64,000 nucleotides of DNA, from positions 124,001-188,000 of the forward strand of contig JBAWUJ010000081.1 in NCBI GenBank assembly GCA_037176705.1. Reading direction: 5' to 3'. Both the position numbers and the translations under genes were made by a program. The notes beneath the pieces were generated by a model. It was not told the origin of the DNA. It worked only from the letters and a program-made list of their open reading frames with translations, and did not search any database. Shown here in pieces: positions 11,761 through 25,480 of this stretch. This DNA comes from Molossus alvarezi. Taxonomy: Eukaryota; Chordata; Mammalia; Chiroptera; Molossidae. Every line of letters begins with the position of its first letter. The first letter of the stretch is position 1.

Positions 11761-13720
11761 TTTTGGTTAAGTGTTTAAGAAATGTCCTTTTGTAAAGGTG
11801 TAATCACACTTAAACTTCGCAGTGTAAGTTTTTTTCTCTTGTTCCAGACAAAGAGACACAAGACTTGCTGGTGCAGTCTTGGATATCCTGAATTATGGGC
11901 AAAACTCTGTGAGAGCCAGGGGCCACATTCACTCAGTGGCATGTTTTTCCCTGGGAAGTTAAGTACCTTTGCAGGGAAACTGTGAACAATCATGTTCTAG
12001 TCAAACAACTGTGGGAATGAATGAATATTTCCATTTGGGTTAAGTTAATGCACAGATCTTGAGTAACATGAACACTTTAACGTTCTTTCTCCTCGTTTTA
12101 TAGGGAGATCCAGTCATATCATGGAAGAACAACTAGGACAGAGCACACTTATGTGTAGAATCAAAAGTTATCCCTTTTTGTGTTCTGTGTTGTTCATGGT
12201 TTCAAAGATTGGATCGTATAGAAACCCGTTTTTGAAGGCGATACTTGGAAAAAGTTTGGTTTCTGCTGTAGCAGTTGGTTTTACATGATTCTTACTCAGA
12301 ACAGTGAACCAACGTATGGCCAAGACTGAATCAATGGAAAGACTGATAACTACTGGAGTCACACATGTGCATTCTTGACGCAGTGAAAGTGAACACATCT
12401 AAAGTGATGTAGTTGAAACATTGGTTGTCTCCATGCAAGGAGTAAATCCATGAATTGGAAGACACTGACAACACCAAGGGTTTTTCACATTGAACATCTC
12501 TGTGAAGGAGAACAAGAGGAGTGTTCTAGAGAAAATGCACTTGTGCAGTGGACCTGGGTATCCATTTCAATGACTTACACACTAACTATGCCCGGTGTGC
12601 AGGGCATACTTTACATTGGAGTGTTAAACAGTGTTGTAAGTAAATGCAGGTGTCTGCCTTCTTTCCTATGTGACCAGGAAAGTCAACCTGTACTAGTTGA
12701 TGAGGCAGCCTTTCAACATACTACCTTTTAGCCCTGCATATGTGTTGTTTGCCTGGAAGTGTCTATGAGTCATCTTGATATCCAACAAAGGCTGGGCTGC
12801 AGAAATCAAACACATTGGTTATGGCAAAGTTCAGGTCATGCAAATCTACACCCTATTCAGTTCTACACACATTCTTTAAAGTTGTTACCGAATGAATCAG
12901 TGTCATTCTTGGATTCATCATACATTTCACGGTTTGTACCGATTTCCTTAAAAAACATAAGGAGTAGATACCTGTTTTCTCCTGAGAATTCAAAGTAAAC
13001 ACTTTCCATCATTGTGAAATGCTGGAATTGTACCTTGATCATGAATGGAATCTCCTGAACCTATCTTTCTAATTCCCTGTGACGAATTCATCTTATTTCT
13101 TGATAACTGACAAGTACTCAATCCCTTTATTCCAGCCATTAGAACCAAAAGGTGATCAATTTAAAAGAGGGAGTGTCAGTCTTTGAACAATGGACATGGA
13201 TTCACTTGTTTCAAGACTATTTCCCCGAAGCACCTATGGGAAAACCCTGGCATAGTCAAAAGTGTTCATGTCTGGTGTTCTTTCTGTGCAGAACAATATA
13301 ATAACGTTCAGTTCAAGAGCAGAATGGATCCCTTAATACGGTTGCAGTGTCCAATTGAGTGTTTAGTGGCTCTCTGTTCAAAGAACTGTGTTCCAATAGA
13401 CAACCTTCTTCAAATAATGTCCAAATATTGAGAAAAAGATTCTAGGGCTATACCCGCTTCACACGAAATGGAACCACCACTGATGTACTGTTTTTCAGAT
13501 TACGTGTTCTTAGTACAGTTGTGGAAAGTATTGATGTAAGGAAATGTGGCAACCTGACTTTTGATAGGTCCTTAGACATACTTTTCACTCTACTTTGTTT
13601 GTAGGAGAGTGTATACAACCATACCTATTCCAAATGAACTGGGTTAGAACTCTTCACTTCAGTGGCACAAAAGTCACTTCCATGAAGCCTAGAGCGTGAG
13701 GACCCTCAAAGCATATATTG
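11761..13720 (+). repeat. Satellite unit 7, type A
   Basis: All diagnostic sites are A. Private changes: t at 12915, which destroys a BamHI site present in other units, and a at 13001, which removes a CpG. The CENP-B box is at 13452-13468. Confidence 0.95.
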
Positions 13721-15680
13721 TTTTGGTTAAGTGTTTAAGAAATGTCCTTTTGTAAAGGTGTAATCACACTTAAACTTCGCAGTGTAAGTTTTTTTCTCTT
13801 GTTCCAGACAAAGAGACACAAGACTTGCTGGTGCAGTCTTGGATATCCTGAATTATGGGCAAAACTCTGTGAGAGCCAGGGGCCACATTCACTCAGTGGC
13901 ATGTTTTTCCCTGGGAAGTTAAGTACCTTTGCAGGGAAACTGTGAACAAACATGTTCTAGTCAAACAACTGTGGGAATGAATGAATATTTCCATTTGGGT
14001 TAAGTTAATGCACAGATCTTGAGTAACATGAACACTTTAACGTTCATTCTCCTCGTTTTATAGGGAGATCCAGTCATATCATGGAAAGAACAACTAGGAC
14101 AGAGCCCACTTATGTGTAGATCAAAAGTTATCCCTTTTTGTGTTCTGTGTTGTTCATGGTTTCCAAGATTGGATCGTATTGAAGCCCATTTTTGAAGGCG
14201 ATACTTGGAAAAAGTTTGGTTTCTGCTGTAGCAGTTGGTTTTACTTGATTCTTACTCACAACAGTGAACCAACGTATGGCCAAGACTGAATCAATGGAAA
14301 GACTGATAACTACTGGTGTCACACATGTGCATTCTTGATGCAGTGAAAGTGAACACATCTAAAGTGATGTAGTTGAAACATTGGTTGTCTCCATGCAAGG
14401 AGTAAATCCATGAATTGGAAGACACTGACAACCCCAAGGGTTTTTCACATTGAACATCTCTGTGAAGGAGAACAAGAGGAGTGTTCTAGAGAAAATGCAC
14501 TTGTGCAGTGGACCTGGGTATCCATTTCAATGACTTACACACTAACTATGCCCGGTGTGCAGGGCATACTTTACATTGGAGTGTTAAACAGTGTTGTAAG
14601 TAAATGCAGGTGTCTGCCTTCTTTCCTATGTGACCAGGAAAGTCAACCTGTACTAGTTGATGAGGCAGCCTTTCAACATACTACCTTTTAGCCCTGCATA
14701 TGTGTTGTTTGCCTGGAAGTGTCTATGAGTCATCTTGATATCCAACAAAGGCTGGGCTGCAGAAATCAAACACATTGGTTAGGGCAATGTTCAGGTCATG
14801 CAAATCTACACCCTATTCAGTTCTACACACATTCTTTAAAGTTGTTACCGAATGAATCAGTGTCATTCTTGGATCCATCATACATTTCACGGTTTGTACC
14901 GATTTCCTCAAAAAACATAAGGAGTAGATACCTGTTTTCTCCTGAGAATTCAAAGTAAACGCTTTCCATCAGTGTGAAATGCTGGAATTGTACCTTGTTC
15001 ATGAATGGAATCTCCTGAACCTATCTTTCTAATTCCCGGTGACGAATTCAGCCTATTTTTTGATAACTGACAAGTACTCAATCCCTGTATTCCAGCCATT
15101 AGAACCAAAAGGTGATCAATTTAAAAGAGGGAGTGTCAGTCTTTGAACAATGGACATGGATTCACTTGTTTCAAGACTATTTCCCCGAAGCACCTATGGG
15201 AATACCCTGGCATAGTCAAAAGTGTTCATGACTGGTGTTCTTTCTGTGCAGAACAATATAATAACGTTCAGTTCAAGAGCAGAATGGATCCCTTAATACG
15301 GTTGCAGTGTCCAATTGAGTGTTTAGTGGCTCTCTGTTCAAAGAACTGTGTTCCAATAGACAACCTTCTTCAAATAATGTCCAAATATTGAGAAAAAGAT
15401 TCTAGGGCTATACCCGCTTCACACGAAATGGAACCACCACTGATGTACTGTTTTTCAGATTACGTGTTCTTAGTACAGTTGTGGAAAGTATTGATGTAAG
15501 GAAATGTGGCAACCTGACTTTTGATAGGTCCTTAGACATACTTTTCACTCTACTTTCTTTGTAGGAGAGTGTATACAACCATACCTATTCGAAATGCACT
15601 GTGTTAGAACTCTTCACTTCAGTGGCACAAAAGTCACTTCCATGAAGCCTAGAGCGTGAGGACCCTCAAAGCATATATTG
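13721..15680 (+). repeat. Satellite unit 8, type B
   Basis: All diagnostic sites are B. The one private change is t at 14339, a CpG to TpG transition. The CENP-B box is at 15412-15428. Confidence 0.95.
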
Positions 15681-17640
15681 TTTTGGTTAAGTGTTTAAGA
15701 AATGTCCTTTTGTAAAGGTGTAATCACACTTAAACTTCGCAGTGTAAGTTTTTTTCTCTTGTTCCAGACAAAGAGACACAAGACTTGCTGGTGCAGTCTT
15801 GGATATCCTGAATTATGGGCAAAACTCTGTGAGAGCCAGGGGCCACATTCACTCAGTGGCATGTTTTTCCCTGGGAAGTTAAGTACCTTTGCAGGGAAAC
15901 TGTGAACAATCATGTTCTAGTCAAACAACTGTGGGAATGAATGAATATTTCCATTTGGGTTAAGTTAATGCACAGATCTTGAGTAACATGAACACTTTAA
16001 CGTTCTTTCTCCTCGTTTTATAGGGAGATCCAGTCATATCATGGAAGAACAACTAGGACAGAGCACACTTATGTGTAGAATCAAAAGTTATCCCTTTTTG
16101 TGTTCTGTGTTGTTCATGGTTTCAAAGATTGGATCGTATAGAAACCCGTTTTTGAAGGCGATACTTGGAAAAAGTTTGGTTTCTGCTGTAGCAGTTGGTT
16201 TTACATGATTCTTACTCAGAACAGTGAACCAACGTATGGCCAAGACTGAATCAATGGAAAGACTGATAACTACTGGTGTCACACATGTGCATTCTTGACG
16301 CAGTGAAAGTGAACACATCTAAAGTGATGTAGTTGAAACATTGGTTGTCTCCATGCAAGGAGTAAATCCATGAATTGGAAGACACTGACAACCCCAAGGG
16401 TTTTTCACATTGAACATCTCTGTGAAGGAGAACAAGAGGAGTGTTCTAGAGAAAATGCACTTGTGCAGTGGACCTGGGTATCCATTTCAATGACTTACAC
16501 ACTAACTATGCCCGGTGTGCAGGGCATACTTTAAATTGGAGTGTTAAACAGTGTTGTAAGTAAATGCAGGTGTCTGCCTTCTTTCCTATGTGACCAGGAA
16601 AGTCAACCTGTACTAGTTGATGAGGCAGCCTTTCAACATACTACCTTTTAGCCCTGCATATGTGTTGTTTGCCTGGAAGTGTCTATGAGTCATCTTGATA
16701 TCCAACAAAGGCTGGGCTGCAGAAATCAAACACATTGGTTAGGGCAATGTTCAGGTCATGCAAATCTACACCCTATTCAGTTCTACACACATTCTTTAAA
16801 GTTGTTACCGAATGAATCAGTGTCATTCTTGGATCCATCATACATTTCACGGTTTGTACCGATTTCCTCAAAAAACATAAGGAGTAGATACCTGTTTTCT
16901 CCTGAGAATTCAAAGTAAACGCTTTCCATCATTGTGAAATGCTGGAATTGTACCTTGTTCATGAATGGAATCTCCTGAACCTATCTTTCTAATTCCCGGT
17001 GACGAATTCAGCCTATTTTTTGATAACTGACAAGTACTCAATCCCTGTATTCCAGCCATTAGAACCAAAAGGTGATCAATTTAAAAGAGGGAGTGTCAGT
17101 CTTTGAACAATGGACATGGATTCACTTGTTTCAAGACTATTTCCCCGAAGCACCTATGGGAATACCCTGGCATAGTCAAAAGTGTTCATGTCTGGTGTTC
17201 TTTCTGTGCAGAACAATATAATAACGTTCAGTTCAAGAGCAGAATGGATCCCTTAATACGGTTGCAGTGTCCAATTGAGTGTTTAGTGGCTCTCTGTTCA
17301 AAGAACTGTGTTCCAATAGACAACCTTCTTCAAATAATGTCCAAATATTGAGAAAAAGATTCTAGGGCTATACCCGCTTCACACGAAATGGAACCACCAC
17401 TGATGTACTGTTTTTCAGATTACGTGTTCTTAGTACAGTTGTGGAAAGTATTGATGTAAGGAAATGTGGCAACCTGACTTTTGATAGGTCCTTAGACATA
17501 CTTTTCACTCTACTTTCTTTGTAGGAGAGTGTATACAACCATACCTATTCGAAATGCACTGTGTTAGAACTCTTCACTTCAGTGGCACAAAAGTCACTTC
17601 CATGAAGCCTAGAGCGTGAGGACCCTCAAAGCATATATTG
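15681..17640 (+). repeat. Satellite unit 9, A-to-B mosaic
   Basis: The unit is A through unit position 539 and B from 597, except for A bases at 1252 and 1511. The switch is between 16219 and 16277. Copies 19 and 21 share this mosaic. Private change: a at 16534, which puts a stop codon in the 93-codon frame that is open in the other copies. The CENP-B box is at 17372-17388. Confidence 0.95.
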
Positions 17641-19600
17641 TTTTGGTTAAGTGTTTAAGAAATGTCCTTTTGTAAAGGTGTAATCACACTTAAACTTCGC
17701 AGTGTAAGTTTTTTTCTCTTGTTCCAGACAAAGAGACACAAGACTTGCTGGTGCAGTCTTGGATATCCTGAATTATGGGCAAAACTCTGTGAGAGCCAGG
17801 GGCCACATTCACTCAGTGGCATGTTTTTCCCTGGGAAGTTAAGTACCTTTGCAGGGAAACTGTGAACAAACATATTCTAGTCAAACAACTGTGGGAATGA
17901 ATGAATATTTCCATTTGGGTTAAGTTAATGCACAGATCTTGAGTAACATGAACACTTTAACGTTCTTTCTCCTCGTTTTATAGGGAGATCCAGTCATATC
18001 ATGGAAGAACAACTAGGACAGAGCACACTTATGTGTAGAATCAAAAGTTATCCCTTTTTGTGTTCTGTGTTGTTCATGGTTTCAAAGATTGGATCGTATA
18101 GAAACCCGTTTTTGAAGGCGATACTTGGAAAAAGTTTGGTTTCTGCTGTAGCAGTTGGTTTTACATGATTCTTACTCAGAACAGTGAACCAACGTATGGC
18201 CAAGACTGAATCAATGGAAAGACTGATAACTACTGGAGTCACACATGTGCATTCTTGACGCAGTGAAAGTGAACACATCTAAAGTGATGTAGTTGAAACA
18301 TTGGTTGTCTCCATGCAAGGAGTAAATCCATGAATTGGAAGACACTGACAACCCCAAGGGTTTTTCACATTGAACATCTCTGTGAAGGAGAACAAGAGGA
18401 GTGTTCAAGAGAAAATGCACTTGTGCAGTGGACCTGGGTATCCATTTCAATGACTTACACACTAACTATGCCCGGTGTGCAGGGCATACTTTACATTGGA
18501 GTGTTAAACAGTGTTGTAAGTAAATGCAGGTGTCTGCCTTCTTTCCTATGTGACCAGGAAAGTCAACCTGTACTAGTTGATGAGGCAGCCTTTCAACATA
18601 CTACCTTTTAGCCCTGCATATGTGTTGTTTGCCTGGAAGTGTCTATGAGTCATCTTGATATCCAACAAAGGCTGGGCTGCAGAAATCAAACACATTGGTT
18701 ATGGCAAAGTTCAGGTCATGCAAATCTACACCCTATTCAGTTCTACACACATTCTTTAAAGTTGTTACCGAATGAATCAGTGTCATTCTTGGATCCATCA
18801 TACATTTCACGGTTTGTACCGATTTCCTTAAAAAACATAAGGAGTAGATACCTGTTTTCTCCTGAGAATTCAAAGTAAACGCTTTCCATCATTGTGAAAT
18901 GCTGGAATTGTACCTTGATCATGAATGGAATCTCCTGAACCTATCTTTCTAATTCCCTGTGACGAATTCATCTTATTTCTTGATAACTGACAAGTACTCA
19001 ATCCCTTTATTCCAGCCATTAGAACCAAAAGGTGATCAATTTAAAAGAGGGAGTGTCAGTCTTTGAACAATGGACATGGATTCACTTGTTTCAAGACTAT
19101 TTCCCCGAAGCACCTATGGGAAAACCCTGGCATAGTCAAAAGTGTTCATGTCTGGTGTTCTTTCTGTGCAGAACAATATAATAACGTTCAGTTCAAGAGC
19201 AGAATGGATCCCTTAATACGGTTGCAGTGTCCAATTGAGTGTTTAGTGGCTCTCTGTTCAAAGAACTGTGTTCCAATAGACAACCTTCTTCAAATAATGT
19301 CCAAATATTGAGAAAAAGATTCTAGGGCTATACCCGCTTCACACGAAATGGAACCACCACTGATGTACTGTTTTTCAGATTACGTGTTCTTAGTACAGTT
19401 GTGGAAAGTATTGATGTAAGGAAATGTGGCAACCTGACTTTTGATAGGTCCTTAGACATACTTTTCACTCTACTTTGTTTGTAGGAGAGTGTATACAACC
19501 ATACCTATTCCAAATGAACTGTGTTAGAACTCTTCACTTCAGTGGCACAAAAGTCACTTCCATGAAGCCTAGAGCGTGAGGACCCTCAAAGCATATATTG
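17641..19600 (+). repeat. Satellite unit 10, type A variant (234a, 767a)
   Basis: The unit is A apart from B bases at unit positions 230, 713 (18353) and 1882 (19522). It carries two rare changes, a at unit 234 and a at 18407, that mark it as a sister of copies 20 and 22. The CENP-B box is at 19332-19348. Confidence 0.95.
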
Positions 19601-21560
19601 TTTTGGTTAAGTGTTTAAGAAATGTCCTTTTGTAAAGGTGTAATCACACTTAAACTTCGCAGTGTAAGTTTTTTTCTCTTGTTCCAGACAAAGAGACACA
19701 AGACTTGCTGGTGCAGCCTTGGATATCCTGAATTATGGGCAAAACTCTGTGAGAGCCAGGGGCCACATTCACTCAGTGGCATGTTTTTCCCTGGGAAGTT
19801 AAGTACCTTTGCAGGGAAACTGTGAACAAACATGTTCTAGTCAAACAACTGTGGGAATGAATGAATATTTCCATTTGGGTTAAGTTAATGCACAGATCTT
19901 GAGTAACATGAACACTTTAACGTTCATTCTCCTCGTTTTATAGGGAGATCCAGTCATATCATGGAAAGAACAACTAGGACAGAGCCCACTTATGTGTAGA
20001 TCAAAAGTTATCCCTTTTTGTGTTCTGTGTTGTTCATGGTTTCCAAGATTGGATCGTATTGAAGCCCATTTTTGAAGGCGATACTTGGAAAAAGTTTGGT
20101 TTCTGCTGTAGCAGTTGGTTTTACTTGATTCTTACTCACAACAGTGAACCAACGTATGGCCAAGACTGAATCAATGGAAAGACTGATAACTACTGGTGTC
20201 ACACATGTGCATTCTTGACGCAGTGAAAGTGAACACATCTAAAGTGATGTAGTTGAAACATTGGTTGTCTCCATGCAAGGAGTAAATCCATGAATTGGAA
20301 GACACTGACAACACCAAGGGTTTTTCACATTGAACATCTCTGTGAAGGAGAACAAGAGGAGTGTTCTAGAGAAAATGCACTTGTGCAGTGGACCTGGGTA
20401 TCCATTTCAATGACTTACACACTAACTATGCCCGGTGTGCAGGGCATACTTTACATTGGAGTGTTAAACAGTGTTGTAAGTAAATGCAGGTGTCTGCCTT
20501 CTTTCCTATGTGACCAGGAAAGTCAACCTGTACTAGTTGATGAGGCAGCCTTTCAACATACTACCTTTTAGCCCTGCATATGTGTTGTTTGCCTGGAAGT
20601 GTCTATGAGTCATCTTGATATCCAACAAAGGCTGGGCTGCAGAAATCAAACACATTGGTTAGGGCAATGTTCAGGTCATGCAAATCTACACCCTATTCAG
20701 TTCTACACACATTCTTTAAAGTTGTTACCGAATGAATCAGTGTCATTCTTGGATCCATCATACATTTCACGGTTTGTACCGATATCCTCAAAAAACATAA
20801 GGAGTAGATACCTGTTTTCTCCTGAGAATTCAAAGTAAACGCTTTCCATCATTGTGAAATGCTGGAATTGTACCTTGTTCATGAATGGAATCTCCTGAAC
20901 CTATCTTTCTAATTCCCGGTGACGAATTCAGCCTATTTTTTGATAACTGACAAGTACTCAATCCCTGTATTCCAGCCATTAGAACCAAAAGGTGATCAAT
21001 TTAAAAGAGGGAGTGTCAGTCTTTGAACAATGGACATGGATTCACTTGTTTCAAGACTATTTCCCCGAAGCACCTATGGGAATACCCTGGCATAGTCAAA
21101 AGTGTTCATGACTGGTGTTCTTTCTGTGCAGAACAATATAATAACGTTCAGTTCAAGAGCAGAATGGATCCCTTAATACGGTTGCAGTGTCCAATTGAGT
21201 GTTTAGTGGCTCTCTGTTCAAAGAACTGTGTTCCAATAGACAACCTTCTTCAAATAATGTCCAAATATTGAGAAAAAGATTCTAGGGCTATACCCGCTTC
21301 ACACGAAATGGAACCACCACTGATGTACTGTTTTTCAGATTACGTGTTCTTAGTACAGTTGTGGAAAGTATTGATGTAAGGAAATGTGGCAACCTGACTT
21401 TTGATAGGTCCTTAGACATACTTTTCACTCTACTTTGTTTGTAGGAGAGTGTATACAACCATACCTATTCGAAATGCACTGTGTTAGAACTCTTCACTTC
21501 AGTGGCACAAAAGTCACTTCCATGAAGCCTAGAGCGTGAGGACCCTCAAAGCATATATTG
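19601..21560 (+). repeat. Satellite unit 11, type B variant (1184a)
   Basis: The unit is B but has the A base at unit positions 713, 1252 and 1837, and a rare a at 20784. Copies 23 and 25 share all of these. Private change: c at 19717. The CENP-B box is at 21292-21308. Confidence 0.95.
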
Positions 21561-23520
21561 TTTTGGTTAAGTGTTTAAGAAATGTCCTTTTGTAAAGGTG
21601 TAATGACACTTAAACTTCGCAGTGTAAGTTTTTTTCTCTTGTTCCAGACAAAGAGACACAAGACTTGCTGGTGCAGTCTTGGATATCCTGAATTATGGGC
21701 AAAACTCTGTGAGAGCCAGGGGCCACATTCACTCAGTGGCATGTTCTTCCCTGGGAAGTTAAGTACCTTTGCAGGGAAACTGTGAACAATCATGTTCTAG
21801 TCAAACAACTGTGGGAATGAATGAATATTTCCATTTGGGTTAAGTTAATGCACAGATCTTGAGTAACATAAACACTTTAACGTTCTTTCTCCTCGTTTTA
21901 TAGGGAGATCCAGTCATATCATGGAAGAACAACTAGGACAGAGCACACTTATGTGTAGAATCAAAAGTTATCCCTTTTTGTGTTCTGTGTTGTTCATGGT
22001 TTCAAAGATTGGATCGTATAGAAACCCGTTTTTGAAGGCGATACTTGGAAAAAGTTTGGTTTCTGCTGTAGCAGTTGGTTTTACATGATTCTTACTCAGA
22101 ACAGTGAACCAACGTATGGCCAAGACTGAATCAATGGAAAGACTGATAACTACTGGAGTCACACATGTGCATTCTTGACGCAGTGAAAGTGAACACATCT
22201 AAAGTGATGTAGTTGAAACATTGGTTGTCTCCATGCAAGGAGTAAATCCATGAATTGGAAGACACTGACAACACCAAGGGTTTTTCACATTGAACATCTC
22301 TGTGAAGGAGAACAAGAGGAGTGTTCTAGAGAAAATGCACTTGTGCAGTGGACCTGGGTATCCATTTCAATGACTTACACACTAACTATGCCCGGTGTGC
22401 AGGGCATACTTTACATTGGAGTGTTAAACAGTGTTGTAAGTAAATGCAGGTGTCTGCCTTCTTTCCTATGTGACCAGGAAAGTCAACCTGTACTAGTTGA
22501 TGAGGCAGCCTTTCAACATACTACCTTTTAGCCCTGCATATGTGTTGTTTGCCTGGAAGTGTCTATGAGTCATCTTGATATCCAACAAAGGCTGGGCTGC
22601 AGAAATCAAACACATTGGTTAGGGCAAAGTTCAGGTCATGCAAATCTACACCCTATTCAGTTCTACACACATTCTTTAAAGTTGTTACCGAATGAATCAG
22701 TGTCATTCTTGGATCCATCATACATTTCACGGTTTGTACCGATTTCCTTAAAAAACATAAGGAGTAGATACCTGTTTTCTCCTGAGAATTCAAAGTAAAC
22801 GCTTTCCATCATTGTGAAATGCTGGAATTGTACCTTGATCATGAATGGAATCTCCTGAACCTATCTTTCTAATTCCCTGTGACGAATTCATCTTATTTCT
22901 TGATATCTGACAAGTACTCAATCCCTTTATTCCAGCCATTAGAACCAAAAGGTGATCAATTTAAAAGAGGGAGTGTCAGTCTTTGAACAATGGACATGGA
23001 TTCACTTGTTTCAAGACTATTTCCCCGAAGCACCTATGGGAAAACCCTGGCATAGTCAAAAGTGTTCATGTCTGGTGTTCTTTCTGTGCAGAACAATATA
23101 ATAACGTTCAGTTCAAGAGCAGAATGGATCCCTTAATACGGTTGCAGTGTCCAATTGAGTGTTTAGTGGCTCTCTGTTCAAAGAACTGTGTTCCAATAGA
23201 CAACCTTCTTCAAATAATGTCCAAATATTGAGAAAAAGATTCTAGGGCTATACCCGCTTCACACGAAATGGAACCACCACTGATGTACTGTTTTTCAGAT
23301 TACGTGTTCTTAGTACAGTTGTGGAAAGTATTGATGTAAGGAAATGTGGCAACCTGACTTTTGATAGGTCCTTAGACATACTTTTCACTCTACTTTGTTT
23401 GTAGGAGAGTGTATACAACCATACCTATTCCAAATGAACTGGGTTAGAACTCTTCACTTCAGTGGCACAAAAGTCACTTCCATGAAGCCTAGAGCGTGAG
23501 GACCCTCAAAGCATATATTG
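21561..23520 (+). repeat. Satellite unit 12, type A variant (45g, 1346t)
   Basis: The unit is A with the B base g at 22622. Rare changes are g at 21605 (shared with copies 24 and 26) and t at 22906 (shared with copy 24). Private changes: c at 21746 and a at 21870. The CENP-B box is at 23252-23268. Confidence 0.95.
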
Positions 23521-25480
23521 TTTTGGTTAAGTGTTTAAGAAATGTCCTTTTGTAAAGGTGTAATCACACTTAAACTTCGCAGTGTAAGTTTTTTTCTCTT
23601 GTTCCAGACAAAGAGACACAAGACTTGCTGGTGCAGTCTTGGATATCCTGAATTATGGGCAAAACTCTGTGAGAGCCAGGGGCCACATTCACTCAGTGGC
23701 ATGTTTTTCCCTGGGAAGTTAAGTACCTTTGCAGGGAAACTGTGAACAAACATGTTCTAGTCAAACAACTGTGGGAATGAATGAATATTTCCATTTGGGT
23801 TAAGTTAATGCACAGATCTTGAGTAACATGAACACTTTAACGTTCATTCTCCTCGTTTTATAGGGAGATCCAGTCATATCATGGAAAGAACAACTAGGAC
23901 AGAGCCCACTTATGTGTAGATCAAAAGTTATCCCTTTTTGTGTTCTGTGTTGTTCATGGTTTCCAAGATTGGATCGTATTGAAGCCCATTTTTGAAGGCG
24001 ATACTTGGAAAAAGTTTGGTTTCTGCTGTAGCAGTTGGTTTTACTTGATTCTTACTCACAACAGTGAACCAACGTATGGCCAAGACTGAATCAATGGAAA
24101 GACTGATAACTACTGGTGTCACACATGTGCATTCTTGACGCAGTGAAAGTGAACACATCTAAAGTGATGTAGTTGAAACATTGGTTGTCTCCATGCAAGG
24201 AGTAAATCCATGAATTGGAAGACACTGACAACCCCAAGGGTTTTTCACATTGAACATCTCTGTGAAGGAGAACAAGAGGAGTGTTCTAGAGAAAATGCAC
24301 TTGTGCAGTGGACCTGGGTATCCATTTCAATGACTTACACACTAACTATGCCCGGTGTGCAGGGCATACTTTACATTGGAGTGTTAAACAGTGTTGTAAG
24401 TAAATGCAGGTGTCTGCCTTCTTTCCTATGTGACCAGGAAAGTCAACCTGTACTAGTTGATGAGGCAGCCTTTCAACATACTACCTTTTAGCCCTGCATA
24501 TGTGTTGTTTGCCTGGAAGTGTCTATGAGTCATCTTGATATCCAACAAAGGCTGGGCTGCAGAAATCAAACACATTGGTTAGGGCAATGTTCAGGTCATG
24601 CAAATCTACACCCTATTCAGTTCTACACACATTCTTTAAAGTTGTTACCGAATGAATCAGTGTCATTCTTGGATCCATCATACATTTCACGGTTTGTACC
24701 GATTTCCTCAAAAAACATAAGGAGTAGATACCTGTTTTCTCCTGAGAATTCAAAGTAAACGCTTTCCATCAGTGTGAAATGCTGGAATTGTACCTTGTTC
24801 ATGAATGGAATCTCCTGAACCTATCTTTCTAATTCCCGGTGACGAATTCAGCCTATTTTTTGATAACTGACAAGTACTCAATCCCTGTATTCCAGCCATT
24901 AGAACCAAAAGGTGATCAATTTAAAAGAGGGAGTGTCAGTCTTTGAACAATGGACATGGATTCACTTGTTTCAAGACTATTTCCCCGAAGCACCTATGGG
25001 AATACCCTGGCATAGTCAAAAGTGTTCATGACTGGTGTTCTTTCTGTGCAGAACAATATAATAACGTTCAGTTCAAGAGCAGAATGGATCCCTTAATACG
25101 GTTGCAGTGTCCAATTGAGTGTTTAGTGGCTCTCTGTTCAAAGAACTGTGTTCCAATAGACAACCTTCTTCAAATAATGTCCAAATATTGAGAAAAAGAT
25201 TCTAGGGCTATACCCGCTTCACACGAAATGGAACCACCACTGATGTACTGTTTTTCAGATTACGTGTTCTTAGTACAGTTGTGGAAAGTATTGATGTAAG
25301 GAAATGTGGCAACCTGACTTTTGATAGGTCCTTAGACATACTTTTCACTCTACTTTCTTTGTAGGAGAGTGTATACAACCATACCTATTCGAAATGCACT
25401 GTGTTAGAACTCTTCACTTCAGTGGCACAAAAGTCACTTCCATGAAGCCTAGAGCGTGAGGACCCTCAAAGCATATATTG
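23521..25480 (+). repeat. Satellite unit 13, pure type B
   Basis: All diagnostic sites are B and no private change was seen; it looks identical to copy 4. A second B unit follows directly. The CENP-B box is at 25212-25228. Confidence 0.95.
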